A DNA stretch of 64,000 nt from Salminus brasiliensis (Eukaryota; Chordata; Actinopteri; Characiformes; Bryconidae). Each line of letters opens with the position of its first letter. Positions within the stretch are counted from its first letter, which is position 1. The DNA lies in assembly GCF_030463535.1 (NCBI RefSeq), contig NC_132880.1, positions 39,031,342 through 39,095,341 of the forward strand, given 5' to 3'. Shown one piece after another: positions 43,955-55,334 of the stretch. Below the pieces are notes generated by a model. It ran no database searches. It saw only the letters and a program-made list of their open reading frames with translations, and was not told where the DNA came from. The position numbers and the translations under genes are program-made.

Positions 43955-44331
43955 TAGATAGGTCAGATAGATAGCTGGATAGGTCAGATAGATAGCTGGA
44001 TAGATCAGATAGATAGCTGGAGAGGTCAGATAGATAGCTGGAGAGGTCAGATAGATAGCTGGATAGGTCAGATAGATAGCTGGATAGGTCAGATAGATAG
44101 CTGGATAGGTCAGATAGATAGCTGGATAGGTCAGATAGATAGCTGGATAGGTCAGATAGATAGCTGGAGAGATCAGATAGATAGCTGGAGAGATCAGATA
44201 GATAGCTGGAGAGATCAGATAGATAGCTGGATGGGTCAGATAGATAGCTGGATGGGTCAGATAGATAGCTGGAGAGATCAGATAGATAGCTGGAGAGATC
44301 AGATAGATAGCTGGATGGGTCAGATAGATAT
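43955..44331. repeat. 21-bp minisatellite, ~18 copies
   Basis: The unit TAGGTCAGATAGATAGCTGGA is repeated head to tail with few changes (TAGGT/GAGAT/TGGGT variants alternate in blocks). Because 21 is a multiple of three, all frames stay open. This explains the spurious 138-residue minus-strand frame with 7-residue periodicity. Confidence 0.97.
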
Positions 44332-44334
44332 GAA

Positions 44335-46425
44335 TGTACATAATTACAACATCATTAAACATACAGTAATACTATACAGTAGGAAACTAGATGCTATGTC
44401 TAGTAATGGATAATGACCCATGATGTCTTCCTACTGTAATGTTCCTGTCATTTATTATTGTTTGTAGTAAATGATGGTAATTATTAGAATGTGTTATAAT
44501 ATTCTGGCTGGCCTTCTCATTCACTTTCCTCTGATCTGCAGTCTTATCTGTGCAACAGCTACTTCTCAAGAGCATCAGGGTTAAGGCGCACAAGCACCAG
44601 AGTACAGTTTAAGGTCAGGGTTAGTTTTTAAGGTGAGGTTCGGATCTGGGAGCCGGCAAAATCAACGTATCAAGCTTCTATATAAAGCCTAAAATGAGGC
44701 TATGCAGATGCAGTATACTGCACGATTGGTATATGAATCCTGCAGAACCTCCTGCAGTATTTCTGTAGGTCGTCTACATCCACTAAAAGTTCAGTGCACC
44801 AGATGTCCTCTTTCTTCCTTCGGTTTTGAACAAAACCTCAGCTTATTTGGGAGAATGGGTTGACGGCGTTGGACAAGACTTTGTCTCTTTGCAGCGTCGG
44901 TCGCCTTCTTTCATCCTCAAGTAGTTGAGTCACTTGTTGGGCTTCAGGCTAATGGTGACATCAGTGGCTTCGCCCAGTGAACTCATGTCCATGCTGCACA
45001 GACTGGCCAGCACGCATGTGTCCGTACAGAGCAGTCCAGAAGCACACGTCTTATGTTTTTGGGTCAGATCTCATTAAATCACAGCGGAGTCAATGCTTAA
45101 TGGATGGCTGTAGTCATGGTCGTAATAGCAGTGGACTCACTCACATTCATATGTGACTAATGTGTGGTGTCCAAGGTCCAACTGCTTATTTGATGGCTAT
45201 CTCTGTTATTATGAGGACAGCTGATGACAGTGTGTAGTGCAGTACATACACATGCCTCACATGTGTCAGAGCTGGTTGGTTTATTGAGCATCACTACACA
45301 CATGTGGTTAGTTTGTCCACTTTCAGGCCACTTAACCGAGCTTAGAAACACAGAACATGTGGTGTAGAAGGGTGTCAGTTGAGATTGTAGGCGCCTTCTG
45401 CCTGTTTTCCTGATATCAGATCTGTGGGGAAGCAGCAGAGTCAGCAGCAGAGATTGTCTGTTTTTCTCCTGAACGTCCGGCTTGTCTAAATGTGAGAAGG
45501 AGCTCATTTGAATTTACCGCATGTCTGACGTGGATATAAATTTCTTCTGCAGTTCCTCAGTCTCTCACCTTCCACTTTCAATTTACGATCAGTTCTGAAC
45601 TGTTAGCGGATCTCACTTCTCTCTCTCCTTCCCACCCAGCTCATATCCAAACTCTTTAAGGGAGTTGTTGCTTTGTAAATTGCTGCTCTGCTGATGGGTT
45701 CCTCCCTGCCCTGTCTTATCTCTGCCTCTTAATGGCGGGTCTCCTGGAACAGTCTTCACTAGAACCCTGTATTGCAGGTTTAGACACTTCACTTTTTATG
45801 CACTGAAGTTGCTGTAGTTGCTGAAAGGGTTTTCTGGGGCTAGTCGACACACTCTGATGGCGGGTAGATCAACACCCTTCCTCCACTGGGCCGTAGTTTG
45901 CAGAGTTTGATTAATTTGCATCCCAGTTGAGATGAATGTTGCCATGCATGTAATTATCGCCTCTGGTCTTAGATTAATTACAGAAGACGACAGGTGCAAA
46001 TGGAGGTGTTAAAGCCATAATGATGGGAGTCTGTGAATTATGAGGAGACTTTCTTGTATTTGGATATTTAAGCCCTCATACTCAGCATCAGTACAGAGAC
46101 AGGTAATGTTCTGTAAAAGCTCCCTGGACAGAAAATAGTCACCATGAGTGTTTAAGGTGGTGGTAACTTCAGGCTCCTGAGGATGGCATTGAACGAGGGT
46201 GTCATTTTCATCTTTCAACCGCAGTTCTGATGAGACTGGGATTTTTGCCACTGCTGGTAGACCCGTATGACCGTATGCAAATTTAGCTACCTCCTTTACA
46301 CAATGTCCTTTGGCATGCCCAAATGCAATCACTCTTTTTTGCCAACTATTAACATCTGCTTTGCAACCCATTTTCCACACGAGACATTTACTTCACTGTA
46401 CCACCTCTTCTCAATCTGTAAATCC
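44335..46425. other. presumed intron, nothing recognised
   Basis: No coding exon with credible splice sites and homology. Short frames only. Confidence 0.4.
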
Positions 46426-46429
46426 TGTC

Positions 46430-46668
46430 GCACACCCCGCAGGTGTTTACAGCCTGTGCAACGCAACTTGCAGGAGTCTGAACTTACTACCACTTTCAAC
46501 ACGCAAGACTTACATTCAAGTTATGTTACATTAGTGGTAGAAAATAGTGTTAGGAGTCTCACCCAAGGACTCTTATCGGTGTAGTGTGGTGTGCTTGCCC
46601 AACCAGGGAATCGAACCCTAGTCTGCTATGAGGAATTCAGTGTTGTTATCCACTACACCATACCGCAA
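46430..46668 (-). mobile_element. tRNA-derived SINE (minus strand)
   Basis: On the minus strand from about 46665: GGTATGGTGTAGTGGATAAC (A box) and GGGTTCGATTCCCTG (B box), then a body of about 170 bp. It resembles a tRNA but does not fold as a proper cloverleaf with an intact acceptor stem, so it is a SINE head rather than a tRNA gene. Confidence 0.65.
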
Positions 46669-46669
46669 A

Positions 46670-47780
46670 GTTTTGTACCAACTGTAAACATTTTAATTAA
46701 AACTCTCCATCTTTTCTTAGCACTACTACTGAGCCTTTAATTGTGAGGACAGTGATGTTTTCTGTGATATGGACCCTTTATGCATTATTGTACTCATGCA
46801 CTAAACTGAATATAGATGATTTAGGGTCTTAACCCACCAGATTTTCCTTATAGCCGTACAGTCAGTAACCAAGGAATACAGCAGCATGCCCATGTGCTTG
46901 CTCCTCTCCTGTATGAACTTGTAGCACCTTGCTGGTGCTAGTTTGGCACATTATGCCAGCCTCTCAGCCTCTGCCTGGCCACAGAGTGTCTTTTGTACAG
47001 AGGCTCACCATAGAGCTGTGCCTCTGCTCTCTGCAGCTGTGTGCTCGAGGTCTGTCCAGCTGTGCTTGTCTGTATGCTCCAGCTGTGGCTGCTGTAAAAA
47101 GTTTCTCTTATAGTTCTCAGATGCGGAGGCTCCTGGCCGAACCCTCAAGCCAGAATATCAAGCAGCGTCCCCGTGGCTAGCTACTCTTCCCCCCACCGTC
47201 TCCTCACTTCACCACCTCTCCTGTTCCGGCACTGCCATTAAAAGAGCAGTTGGCTCAGGGCGATGACGCTAACGAACTTGGAGCTCAAATGCAAATCTCT
47301 ATAAATCCAGCAGGGATCCTGATACCACTCCATGGATCATATGGCTTTAAAGTACAGCACTAATGGCTTAGATCTTGATCCAGTTTAGCCCAGACTTGCT
47401 ATCAGGGTGAGATTTAATGTTTATGTACTGTGACATGCCAGGTGTTCTGGGTTTATTGCTTGTGGTGCCACTAATTCACTGGTTCCCTGACTATAAGAGT
47501 ATTTCTGTGGGATGGACAGCATTAAACTCTGTTTCAGACCTCCTGTACAGAGAGAGACCGGTGAGAGAGGGCGAGTCTCTTTGACCTCTTGTACTGCGGG
47601 TCCCATCATACCAAAACTGAAAATCTAATTGGAGAGCACATTTAGAAGACTAGGCAGTAAAAGAGTAAAAGTGGAAGTGAAAATCTAGGTCGTTAGTAGT
47701 AGCATATAGGAACAATGCAAGGAATGGAAACAACAACAATATAGGAGTTGTGGACTGATGTGTCCAAATGTGATGCTTTT
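46670..47780. other. presumed intron, nothing recognised
   Basis: I looked closely at the open frame 46929-47180 because of its GC content, but it has no family resemblance and poor splice context. Confidence 0.35.
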
Positions 47781-47786
47781 GATGTA

Positions 47787-48560
47787 CAGTGACATGCAAA
47801 AGTTTGGGCCCCCCGGTGAAAATGTTATTGTGAATAGATAAGTGTGTAGAAGATGAACTGATCTCAGAAAAGCACACAGTGAAATACAATCCATTCCTTT
47901 TAACACTTGAAGTAAGATTAGATTTGTAAATTTGTACATTTTAGGTGGGGGGGTGGGCACCATGCAAAAGTTTGGACAGTCAAGAGATTTGAGCTTTTGC
48001 TTGTTAGAGCTATGGCTTATGTGTTAATACTGTTTGAAATGTCAAAAATGGTCAATTTCAAAGCTTTATAAATACTCCTCATTTAATAGAAATGTATTAA
48101 TTTCTCCTTAAATGGTGTCCCAAATATCAGAAAACTTAATTGTCCTTAAACATCTCTTTCCGGTAGCCATATTTCTCAGTTCATAATGTAACGAAAAGAA
48201 CGGTTGAGGTCAAGTTGAGGTCTGGAAAGCCTAGAAAACTTTTTGTCCTGTGGGCTGATGAAAATGAACTATGAGAGATGTTTGGAGAAAAAAAAAGAGT
48301 GTGTTCTACAGCACTAATGATTCTTAACACATCTCAAAATCCACAATAGACTACTTCAAAAGGGGCAGTTTAAAGGTTTTGCCGTGGCTCGCGCAATCCC
48401 CTGAACTTCATCAAAAATCTGTGGATAGACCTCAAAAGAGCAGTGCCTGCCAGATCTATGAATGCATCATGAAATATTATTTTTAAATGTTGGTGAAATC
48501 TAAACATCTGTCTGATGCTGACGTGAATCCGATATCATCAAGTTAGCAGGGCTGTGCTGT
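47787..48560 (+). mobile_element. decayed Tc1-like transposon with transposase remnants
   Basis: The left end ACAGTGACATGCAAAAGTTTGG is the terminal repeat of a known fish Tc1-like family, and a second copy of CATGCAAAAGTTTGGACAG occurs at 47962. Later segments still read as transposase pieces. GTCCTGTGGGCTGATGAAAA (VLWADE) is near the second catalytic Asp. CTTCATCAAAAATCTGTGGA (FIKNLW) is where an IENLW-type catalytic Glu is expected; here it is Lys. Frameshifts separate them, so the element is inactive. Confidence 0.65.
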
Positions 48561-48564
48561 GCTT

Positions 48565-49256
48565 GGGCTCCTAAGAAATCTCCCCATTGCTTCAACTTCT
48601 AAGAAAGACTGCACTCTCTTTGCCTGTAGCTTCCTTTGCTTTGACAAGTGAATTCCTTCGTTTTCAGCCTTTGCCGGATATTGCATTATCAGCTGCAGTT
48701 TTCAGACTGTTTGTTTTCTAGAGGCCAGATTTGCCCTTGTTCTTTGGATTGCATTTTCCTGTTGATGAACTGAGTGCCATTAGATCTTATTAGGCCTAAC
48801 CCCACTAGAAATGTTTGTTTTGGGCGTGCCTGACGTCTGCATTGTGAACTTCCTTTGTGAGACTCGCTTCAGTTCTTAATCGGGACAGTCATGAAAATCG
48901 TTCATGGTTTTGTTTCTCTGCAAGATCCCGCTGTGCTTTTGTGTGAGGATCTCTGCGGTATCTGTTACAGTACAAAGAGTGCTGATTGTATTACATTGGG
49001 CACTGAGGTCCTCTTTGCAGTCTGACCTTGACTTTAAACGCACAACTACAGAGAGTGGCAAGTTGGGCAGATGCTGAAGAATGCAGTTCTGTTATGAGGA
49101 TTTGGTCAACTTGCAACTTTCCTTAAAAAGGCTATCTGACCCTTTTACACAGTGAGCTTAAGAAAAATCAGCGGGTCTCCATATCGATTCATCAATCCTC
49201 CTGATGCTGAAGCCACATGAGTGTCTTAATTACAGCACTATACTCTCTCTCCATGA
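48565..49256. other. presumed intron, nothing recognised
   Basis: No supported feature. Confidence 0.35.
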
Positions 49257-49432
49257 ACAAAATGTAGTTTATTACTAGATGTAGTTTGATCATCCAAGTA
49301 ATAAGAGGATTCAAGCCTAAATGAAAAGGGGGCTTCTCTACTAGCTACTGTTATTTTTTCCCCCCAACTAGTTTATGTATTCATATACTTGTGTGTTATT
49401 ATGATATATTGTTATTATATAGCCATATTTCC
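49257..49432 (+). repeat. ~175-bp direct repeat, copy A
   Basis: It starts with AAATGTAGTTTATTACTAGATG and runs to ATTATGATATATTGTTATTATATAG. It is repeated at 52034-52207 in the same orientation with small indels. Confidence 0.85.
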
Positions 49433-49434
49433 TA

Positions 49435-51525
49435 TCAAGAGCTGTGCAGTGAGAGTGTAAATTAACTGTTAAAAGGTTTTTGCATGTTTTTAGACGTTTA
49501 GATGTCTTTACATACAGGTTCATTTCTGACACATTAAAGGGCTGAAACCACTGCCAGAACACTGTGCTGTCCATTTGACAGTATTCTGCAGGCTAGTCCT
49601 CATTTCTCTGAAATAACAACTTCCATTGAGAATATCTCTGACTGTCCATGTCATATGGCACCAGTGCTCTCCTAACACAAATTTCCCCATTGGATTGACC
49701 CAATTTGCCTGCACTATCGAGCGCTGAACCCATCTGATTAAAATGCACCAGTGGTCACCTTCAGCCAAGTTCAGTTTTCAGCACCACTGATTATGTTGGG
49801 CAGCTTGGCACTACAGCTGGCACAGAGTGTGGTTTCGGTGACAGTTGTTTTCCCTTAACATCATATACTCATAAAATAAGTCGGCCATGAGGACACGCGG
49901 GGGGAAGAAAAACTGCTGAATCTGAGATCTGGTGCCAGGATGCCTAACATGAACCCTCCACAGTTTCTGACAGCAGTCTGCAATGAATATCTCACCCAGT
50001 TTTAGATCTCCTGAGCTGTAGATCAGGGATGCGTAACTGCAGTGCTGATGCGCTGCTGAAGTGTTAAAAGGGCTGTTGTTACAGCACCAAAGCCACAGTT
50101 TGATGGCAAGGCACATAAAGCGAGAGAGTATATCTGGTAAGTTTAACTGGGTAGTTTTGGAATTGTAGAATTTATTATAACCAATTATAATAAACAATGA
50201 GTATGTGCTTATTTTTTTGACCAGGTTCTCAGACTAATTATAAGAACAGGAATAGCAAAAGCTTGCTGTTGAGCTACAATCTGGAGATACAAGCATGAAA
50301 CGGCCTTCTGCATAAAAAAAATGAAAATAATGGTGTATAGTCGTCTATATACAGTATAACTACACTCTCATAGGAATTTAGTAGGATAACTAATACAGGA
50401 TAGGGCCCCCCTTTGCTCTCAGCTTCAAATCTTTATGCAATGGATTCCATGAATGTGAAAGACATTTAAGACTATTGAAGTAGCCATTAGATGATGATGA
50501 TGATAGATTGTGGCCATAAAGGGACAAACATGGTCAGCAACACTACTCGCATAGACTGTGGCATTCAGGCGATGATTGTTTAGATTAATTAGACCAGAGT
50601 GTGTTTATCCAGTTTCAGCTGTCCAGTTTTGGTTAGCCTTTGCCCACTGCAGCCTCAGCTTTCTGGTATTGGCTGACAAAAATGAAACCTGACATTTCGG
50701 CTACATTAGTCCGGCAGTAATTGGAGTTCTGCTTTGCAACCAGCCAAAAACTCACAGAAGAGATCGGAGTAGGCTTGAATAATCAGATAACTCCAGAAAT
50801 TCCATAATAAGCGTATTTTTGGGTGCATGCAAATTCACTCGCTGTTTGTGATGATGTTCTGAAAATCTCAGGAGACCAGCAATTCTAGAAACACTCAAAC
50901 CAGCTCATCTGGCACTAACAGTAATGCCATGCTCAAAATCACTGATTTTTTTTTTTTTTTTTATGTAACATATTCTGATGTGAACCTTACCTGAAGCTGC
51001 TGGCTTATATCACTGCTGCCACACAATTGGCTGGTTAGATGTTGTGAGTGTGTTCAACACCCACTAGATTCCTCCTGTCACAGTTATGCTATTAGTGCGT
51101 ATTTAAAAGTAGTTTTAAATCTTGCCAAAAATAATTGAACCAAGTTGATTGTGATGTAAAATCTAAGATTTCATGTTTTATTATTTTGTTTCCTAAAAAA
51201 ATAATCATATGGTCATATCAAGCTAAAATTTGCAAAAAAACACCTTAGCAGATTGAGATGGTAGGTTTCTCTCTGCAGTGCCTGATATTAGAACGAGGCG
51301 AGCGGTTGCTGAGAGCTGCAAACTGAAATTGTTTAGTTTCTTTCTTTTTATTGTTGTTTTTTTATTTAAATTTTTTTATTTTATTTTGGTATGTGAGCCG
51401 CTGGAATGCCCGTATGCTATGCTGTCATCTAGACATGCTCGACCTGGTCTACCGCTCCAGTTGGAATGCACTTCAGGTGTTTTTCTTTTCTACTGGCCTG
51501 CACTGTTTGATCGCTCATTGTCTCC
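49435..51525. other. presumed intron, nothing recognised
   Basis: It holds a poly(T) run near 50945 and T-rich sequence around 51360. A frame at 51278-51808 is mostly T-rich and (CT)n translation and is not gene-like. Confidence 0.4.
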
Positions 51526-51531
51526 GTCTGC

Positions 51532-51533
<2 letters not shown>

Positions 51534-51570
<37 letters not shown>

Positions 51571-51592
51571 GCTCTCTCTCGCTCTGGTTGCT
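51534..51592. repeat. (CT)n microsatellite
   Basis: A CT run with CGCT interruptions at its 3' end. Confidence 0.9.
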
Positions 51593-52033
51593 GGTACCCA
51601 GCCAGGCCAGGCATCTGTCTGTTGGCCACCTGCTGTAAACTCTGTCTCACAGTCTGTCCTCTCACATCACTGTGTCTTCAAACAAACAGGAGCAGTGTGC
51701 TTGGCCAAAGCTGGGTCGACGCATCATGGGGCTGTACAAGCTAAGCTGGGTTGCTTTCCTTTTGCGTGTCTGTCTAGAATTGTCTGGCTGGCTGTCTGGC
51801 TGGGGTGAGCGCATTGATGCCTGATCCAGGACTAAAGTTGTACACTGCTGTCTTGTAAGCCACTGCTGACAACAAAGAACCACAGAGTGAGATTGTATGG
51901 GGGGGGGGCACACATCCGTCCTCAGCGTGGAGGAAATGTCTGAGAGCAGAGTCAGGTGAGCTGCTTCCTGTTACAGTCTGCAATGTGCTCTCTTCCATTT
52001 CCTCCTTTAACAAACTCTCCATTTGTCCATATG

Positions 52034-52207
52034 GCCAAGATGTAGTTTATTACTAGATGTTTGATCATCGAAGTAATAAGAGGATTCAGGCTTAAAGAGG
52101 AGGGTGCTTCTCTACTAGCTAGTTATTTTTCCCCAAACTAGTTTATGTATTTATATACTGCACGTTATTATGATATATTACTATTATCATCATTATTACT
52201 ATTATTA
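52034..52207 (+). repeat. ~175-bp direct repeat, copy B
   Basis: The counterpart of 49257-49432: AGATGTAGTTTATTACTAGATG to ATTATGATATATTACTATTATC, followed by an expanded ATT/ATC tract. No terminal inverted repeats are obvious, so it may be a short dispersed repeat or a local duplication. Confidence 0.85.
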
Positions 52208-52670
52208 TATAGGAAGTGTATATTTGCTCTTGCTGTCAAAAAAAGCAAAAACATCAGGGCAAGACTATAGTTTGCTGGAGGATACTGAGACAAAGACCAG
52301 GATGTCTGGAACGTTGTGCTATGGACAGATAATTCCTGCCATGATTTTTGTTTACTTCCTTGCACGTCTCCCATGAAACTCAAACTTGTGCTGTCTGTAT
52401 CTGATGGTAGATGCTATCTGATGGTAGATGCTGTACTTTGACACCAACTGCACTGACATCCTAACTGTAGGCCCTGTGATGACATTCTTAGGATTGTTGG
52501 AGACTTCTTAACATTTCTTGAATTTGGTAAATTATTTTCTGGACAGTGGAAAGGCTGGTTTCTAATGATTTTGAGATCTTCTTTCTGAAGGATCTCGCTA
52601 TAGTGATTCCACTCATTTCAACTGAGGTCTAAATAAGACACTATAAATTTCATTTTACTTATTTCTTCAG

Positions 52671-52695
52671 TTATATATATATATATATATATACA
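52671..52695. repeat. (TA)n microsatellite
   Basis: A short TA run immediately before MITE copy 9. Confidence 0.9.
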
Positions 52696-52698
52696 TAT

Positions 52699-52988
<290 letters not shown>

Positions 52989-53442
52989 GACAGACACACG
53001 CACACAAGCCACAAATAACCAATGAAAGAGTAGAAAACGATGAGGTTTTAGGTCAGCAGGCCTGTGTTCATGACCTAAAATAGATGCGTGGCAGGCACAT
53101 CAAAGCCTTTACCCCCAATTGAAGGACGTCCCTCTGCAGTGTAAGCTTGACTACCAAAAGAAATAACAGCCCATAGCAAACCTCAATGAATGGGTAGGGC
53201 TGAAGGAGGGAGAGATGAAAAGCGTGTGTGTGGGCACATACAAACAGCAGCCTGGCATTGTGTATCCTTCAGCCCTCACAGGCTGGATGGGGGCGTTCCC
53301 GTTGGCAGAACTTCTGGCTTGAAGAAGACGGCTGTTCCCTATGTCCAGTCAGTGTGTACGGCCTGGACCTCTGGAGCTTGCCCAGGACTGGAAAGAAGGG
53401 TGTGTATTAGACACAGCTGGGGTAAGGGAGGGGCAGAGGCAG

Positions 53443-53509
<67 letters not shown>
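53443..53509. repeat. (GT)n microsatellite, ~66 bp
   Basis: A pure GT run. The flanking Cys/Val and His/Thr frames are translation artefacts. Confidence 0.95.
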
Positions 53510-53510
<1 letters not shown>

Positions 53511-53514
53511 ACTG

Positions 53515-55055
53515 CTTGAATCACAGTGTCTTCTTTGTTTCCCCCTGGTGCCAGTCACAAAGTGGATCATTTAAGCAGCCACTGCAGCCATTGGAAAGGC
53601 CTCTACTCCTAAGCCTTAGGCCTCAGTGTCCACATAGTAGATCAGTTGCTATTAATCATATGGTGTGTTGAAGGTGTTTTGAAGGTCGTAGTTGTCAGCA
53701 GGGCCATGGACTACCAACTTTGAAAGTGTAGTATATTTAGGATGGAATGGAAAGAAGCATACGATATTGCATGTAGGATTAGCATTCGCCTACTGAGGTC
53801 AAAAACCTTCTTCCCCATTGGGAGGTGCTTAGTTAGGAGTGTTAGTAGGCTATTGTTGCAGACTGTAGTGTCTTAAAAAAAAAAAAAAAAGGCAGAAAAG
53901 GTGAGTTTTACGTCTTCACTCTGAGAGACTGTGTGAGGTGTGTGTATGTGTGTATGTATGTTTATTTCTTGCTGCTTTCAAGAATATTTTCCTCAGACGG
54001 TGGAAACTGTGGAGAGAAAAGCCTCTATGCTCTGTTTCTGTCAGGTTGAATGGTAGATCGCTAAGTTTTTCTAAGGAGCTTCAGACTTACCCTCATTTAG
54101 CAAAGGCTTATTTTTTTGCCTGTGCCCGACTTCTACTGTCTGTGTATGCTGAACCATTTTTCTTGAAGTAGGACATATAAAAATAGTAACAAATCAATCA
54201 GAGAACATTCCAGGCTCTTGCAGGTCTCAATCTAGGGTAGCAAAACCCATCAGGGATTTTCTCTGATATGCTACTTGGATTTGCAGAGCTTTCAAATGTG
54301 ACCTAAAAGGTTAAAAATGGAATATGTTATTTTAGTTTAACCTATAATTTCGGACACATGAGCTCGTTTAGAGATCATTTGACGTCGAGTGTGTGCATAT
54401 TTTACTCTGAAGCTCAGTTAACTTTTAATCGAATACTGGCTTTGATAGTTTTTTACCTTTTTTGCTCTCTAGTTTCCAGATTTCTCTATATCTGCAGTGT
54501 AGTTGGGTTACAGCTAGCATTTTGATCAGGTTTCTGAATAATGGAGCTGCTCTGTGCACAAGGAGGAGAATGCTAAGTGTCCTCTGGTGTGCTATCATGT
54601 AAATGCCGGATGCTATGTTGCATGTTTTTGAGAAGATAAGCCATATTATATGCTTTTAGGTCTGGGATATAAAAAGCTGCAGTCTACTGCTTTCCACCTG
54701 AACATGGAGAGAAAGTCAGATTTCAGATGTAAAGCATCTCATGAAGTTTCTTTGGAAGTTACTGTCGGTTACCCTTGTTTAGCAGGCTGAAGCTTCTCCT
54801 CAAGGTATCCCATTAGCACCCCTGGAGAATAACAAGTGAAGTCAGTGTGCATCATTGAAAGGTAAGACCTGACATAGCTCCACATGAGCTGGATTTTCCA
54901 AATGCATGTTTGCAGCCACAAAATGTATAGTCTGGGCTGAGTGCTCATATGTTAATAGTTTATATATTTAATAGTTGTAAACGGGGCCAAAAGACATGAT
55001 AGGAGTGTCTTTCCGCACATGATTTTGGTGGTATGGGAAAATGTAAAAAAATAGA
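53515..55055. other. presumed intron, nothing recognised
   Basis: A poly(A) run at 53875-53890 may mark an old retro-insertion. Otherwise no feature. Confidence 0.35.
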
Positions 55056-55059
55056 TAGG

Positions 55060-55330
55060 TGGAAGCTTAGAGAAACGGCCTTGTGACCTCAAGGTCGCTG
55101 GTTTGATCCCCTGAACCAACAGGACGCGACTGAAGTGCCCTTAAGCAAGACACCTAACCCCCTCCTGCTCTCAGGGCATGGCATCAAGTGCTGCCAACCA
55201 TTTGGGGAACGTGGTTCCCTAAACCAACAGGACGTGACTGAAGTACCTTGAGCAGGACACCTATCTCTCAACTGCTCCTCGGGCACTACAGCCAGTGTGC
55301 CACCGTTTCACTGTGCATCACTGCCAAGGA
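55060..55330 (+). mobile_element. SINE-like repeat with an internal duplication
   Basis: A decayed tRNA-like B box (CTGGTTTGATCCC) is followed by CCTGAACCAACAGGACGCGACTGAAGTGCCCTTAAGCAAGACACCTAACC. About 100 bp on, AAACCAACAGGACGTGACTGAAGTACCTTGAGCAGGACACCTATC repeats the same body. Confidence 0.6.
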
Positions 55331-55334
55331 GGAA

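Noticed and set aside
43946-44362. 138-residue frame with 7-residue repeats (IYLTYPA-like)
   Set aside because: By-product of the 21-bp minisatellite, whose period is a multiple of three.
46009-46584. Overlapping 123- and 105-residue frames
   Set aside because: Overlap in opposite directions and cover SINE-like sequence; no splice support.
46590-46665. tRNA-like sequence on the minus strand
   Set aside because: Pol III boxes are present, but no clean acceptor stem pairing and there is a SINE-like body; called a SINE.
46929-47180. 83-residue frame in GC-rich sequence
   Set aside because: No homologue recognised, no credible acceptor or donor.
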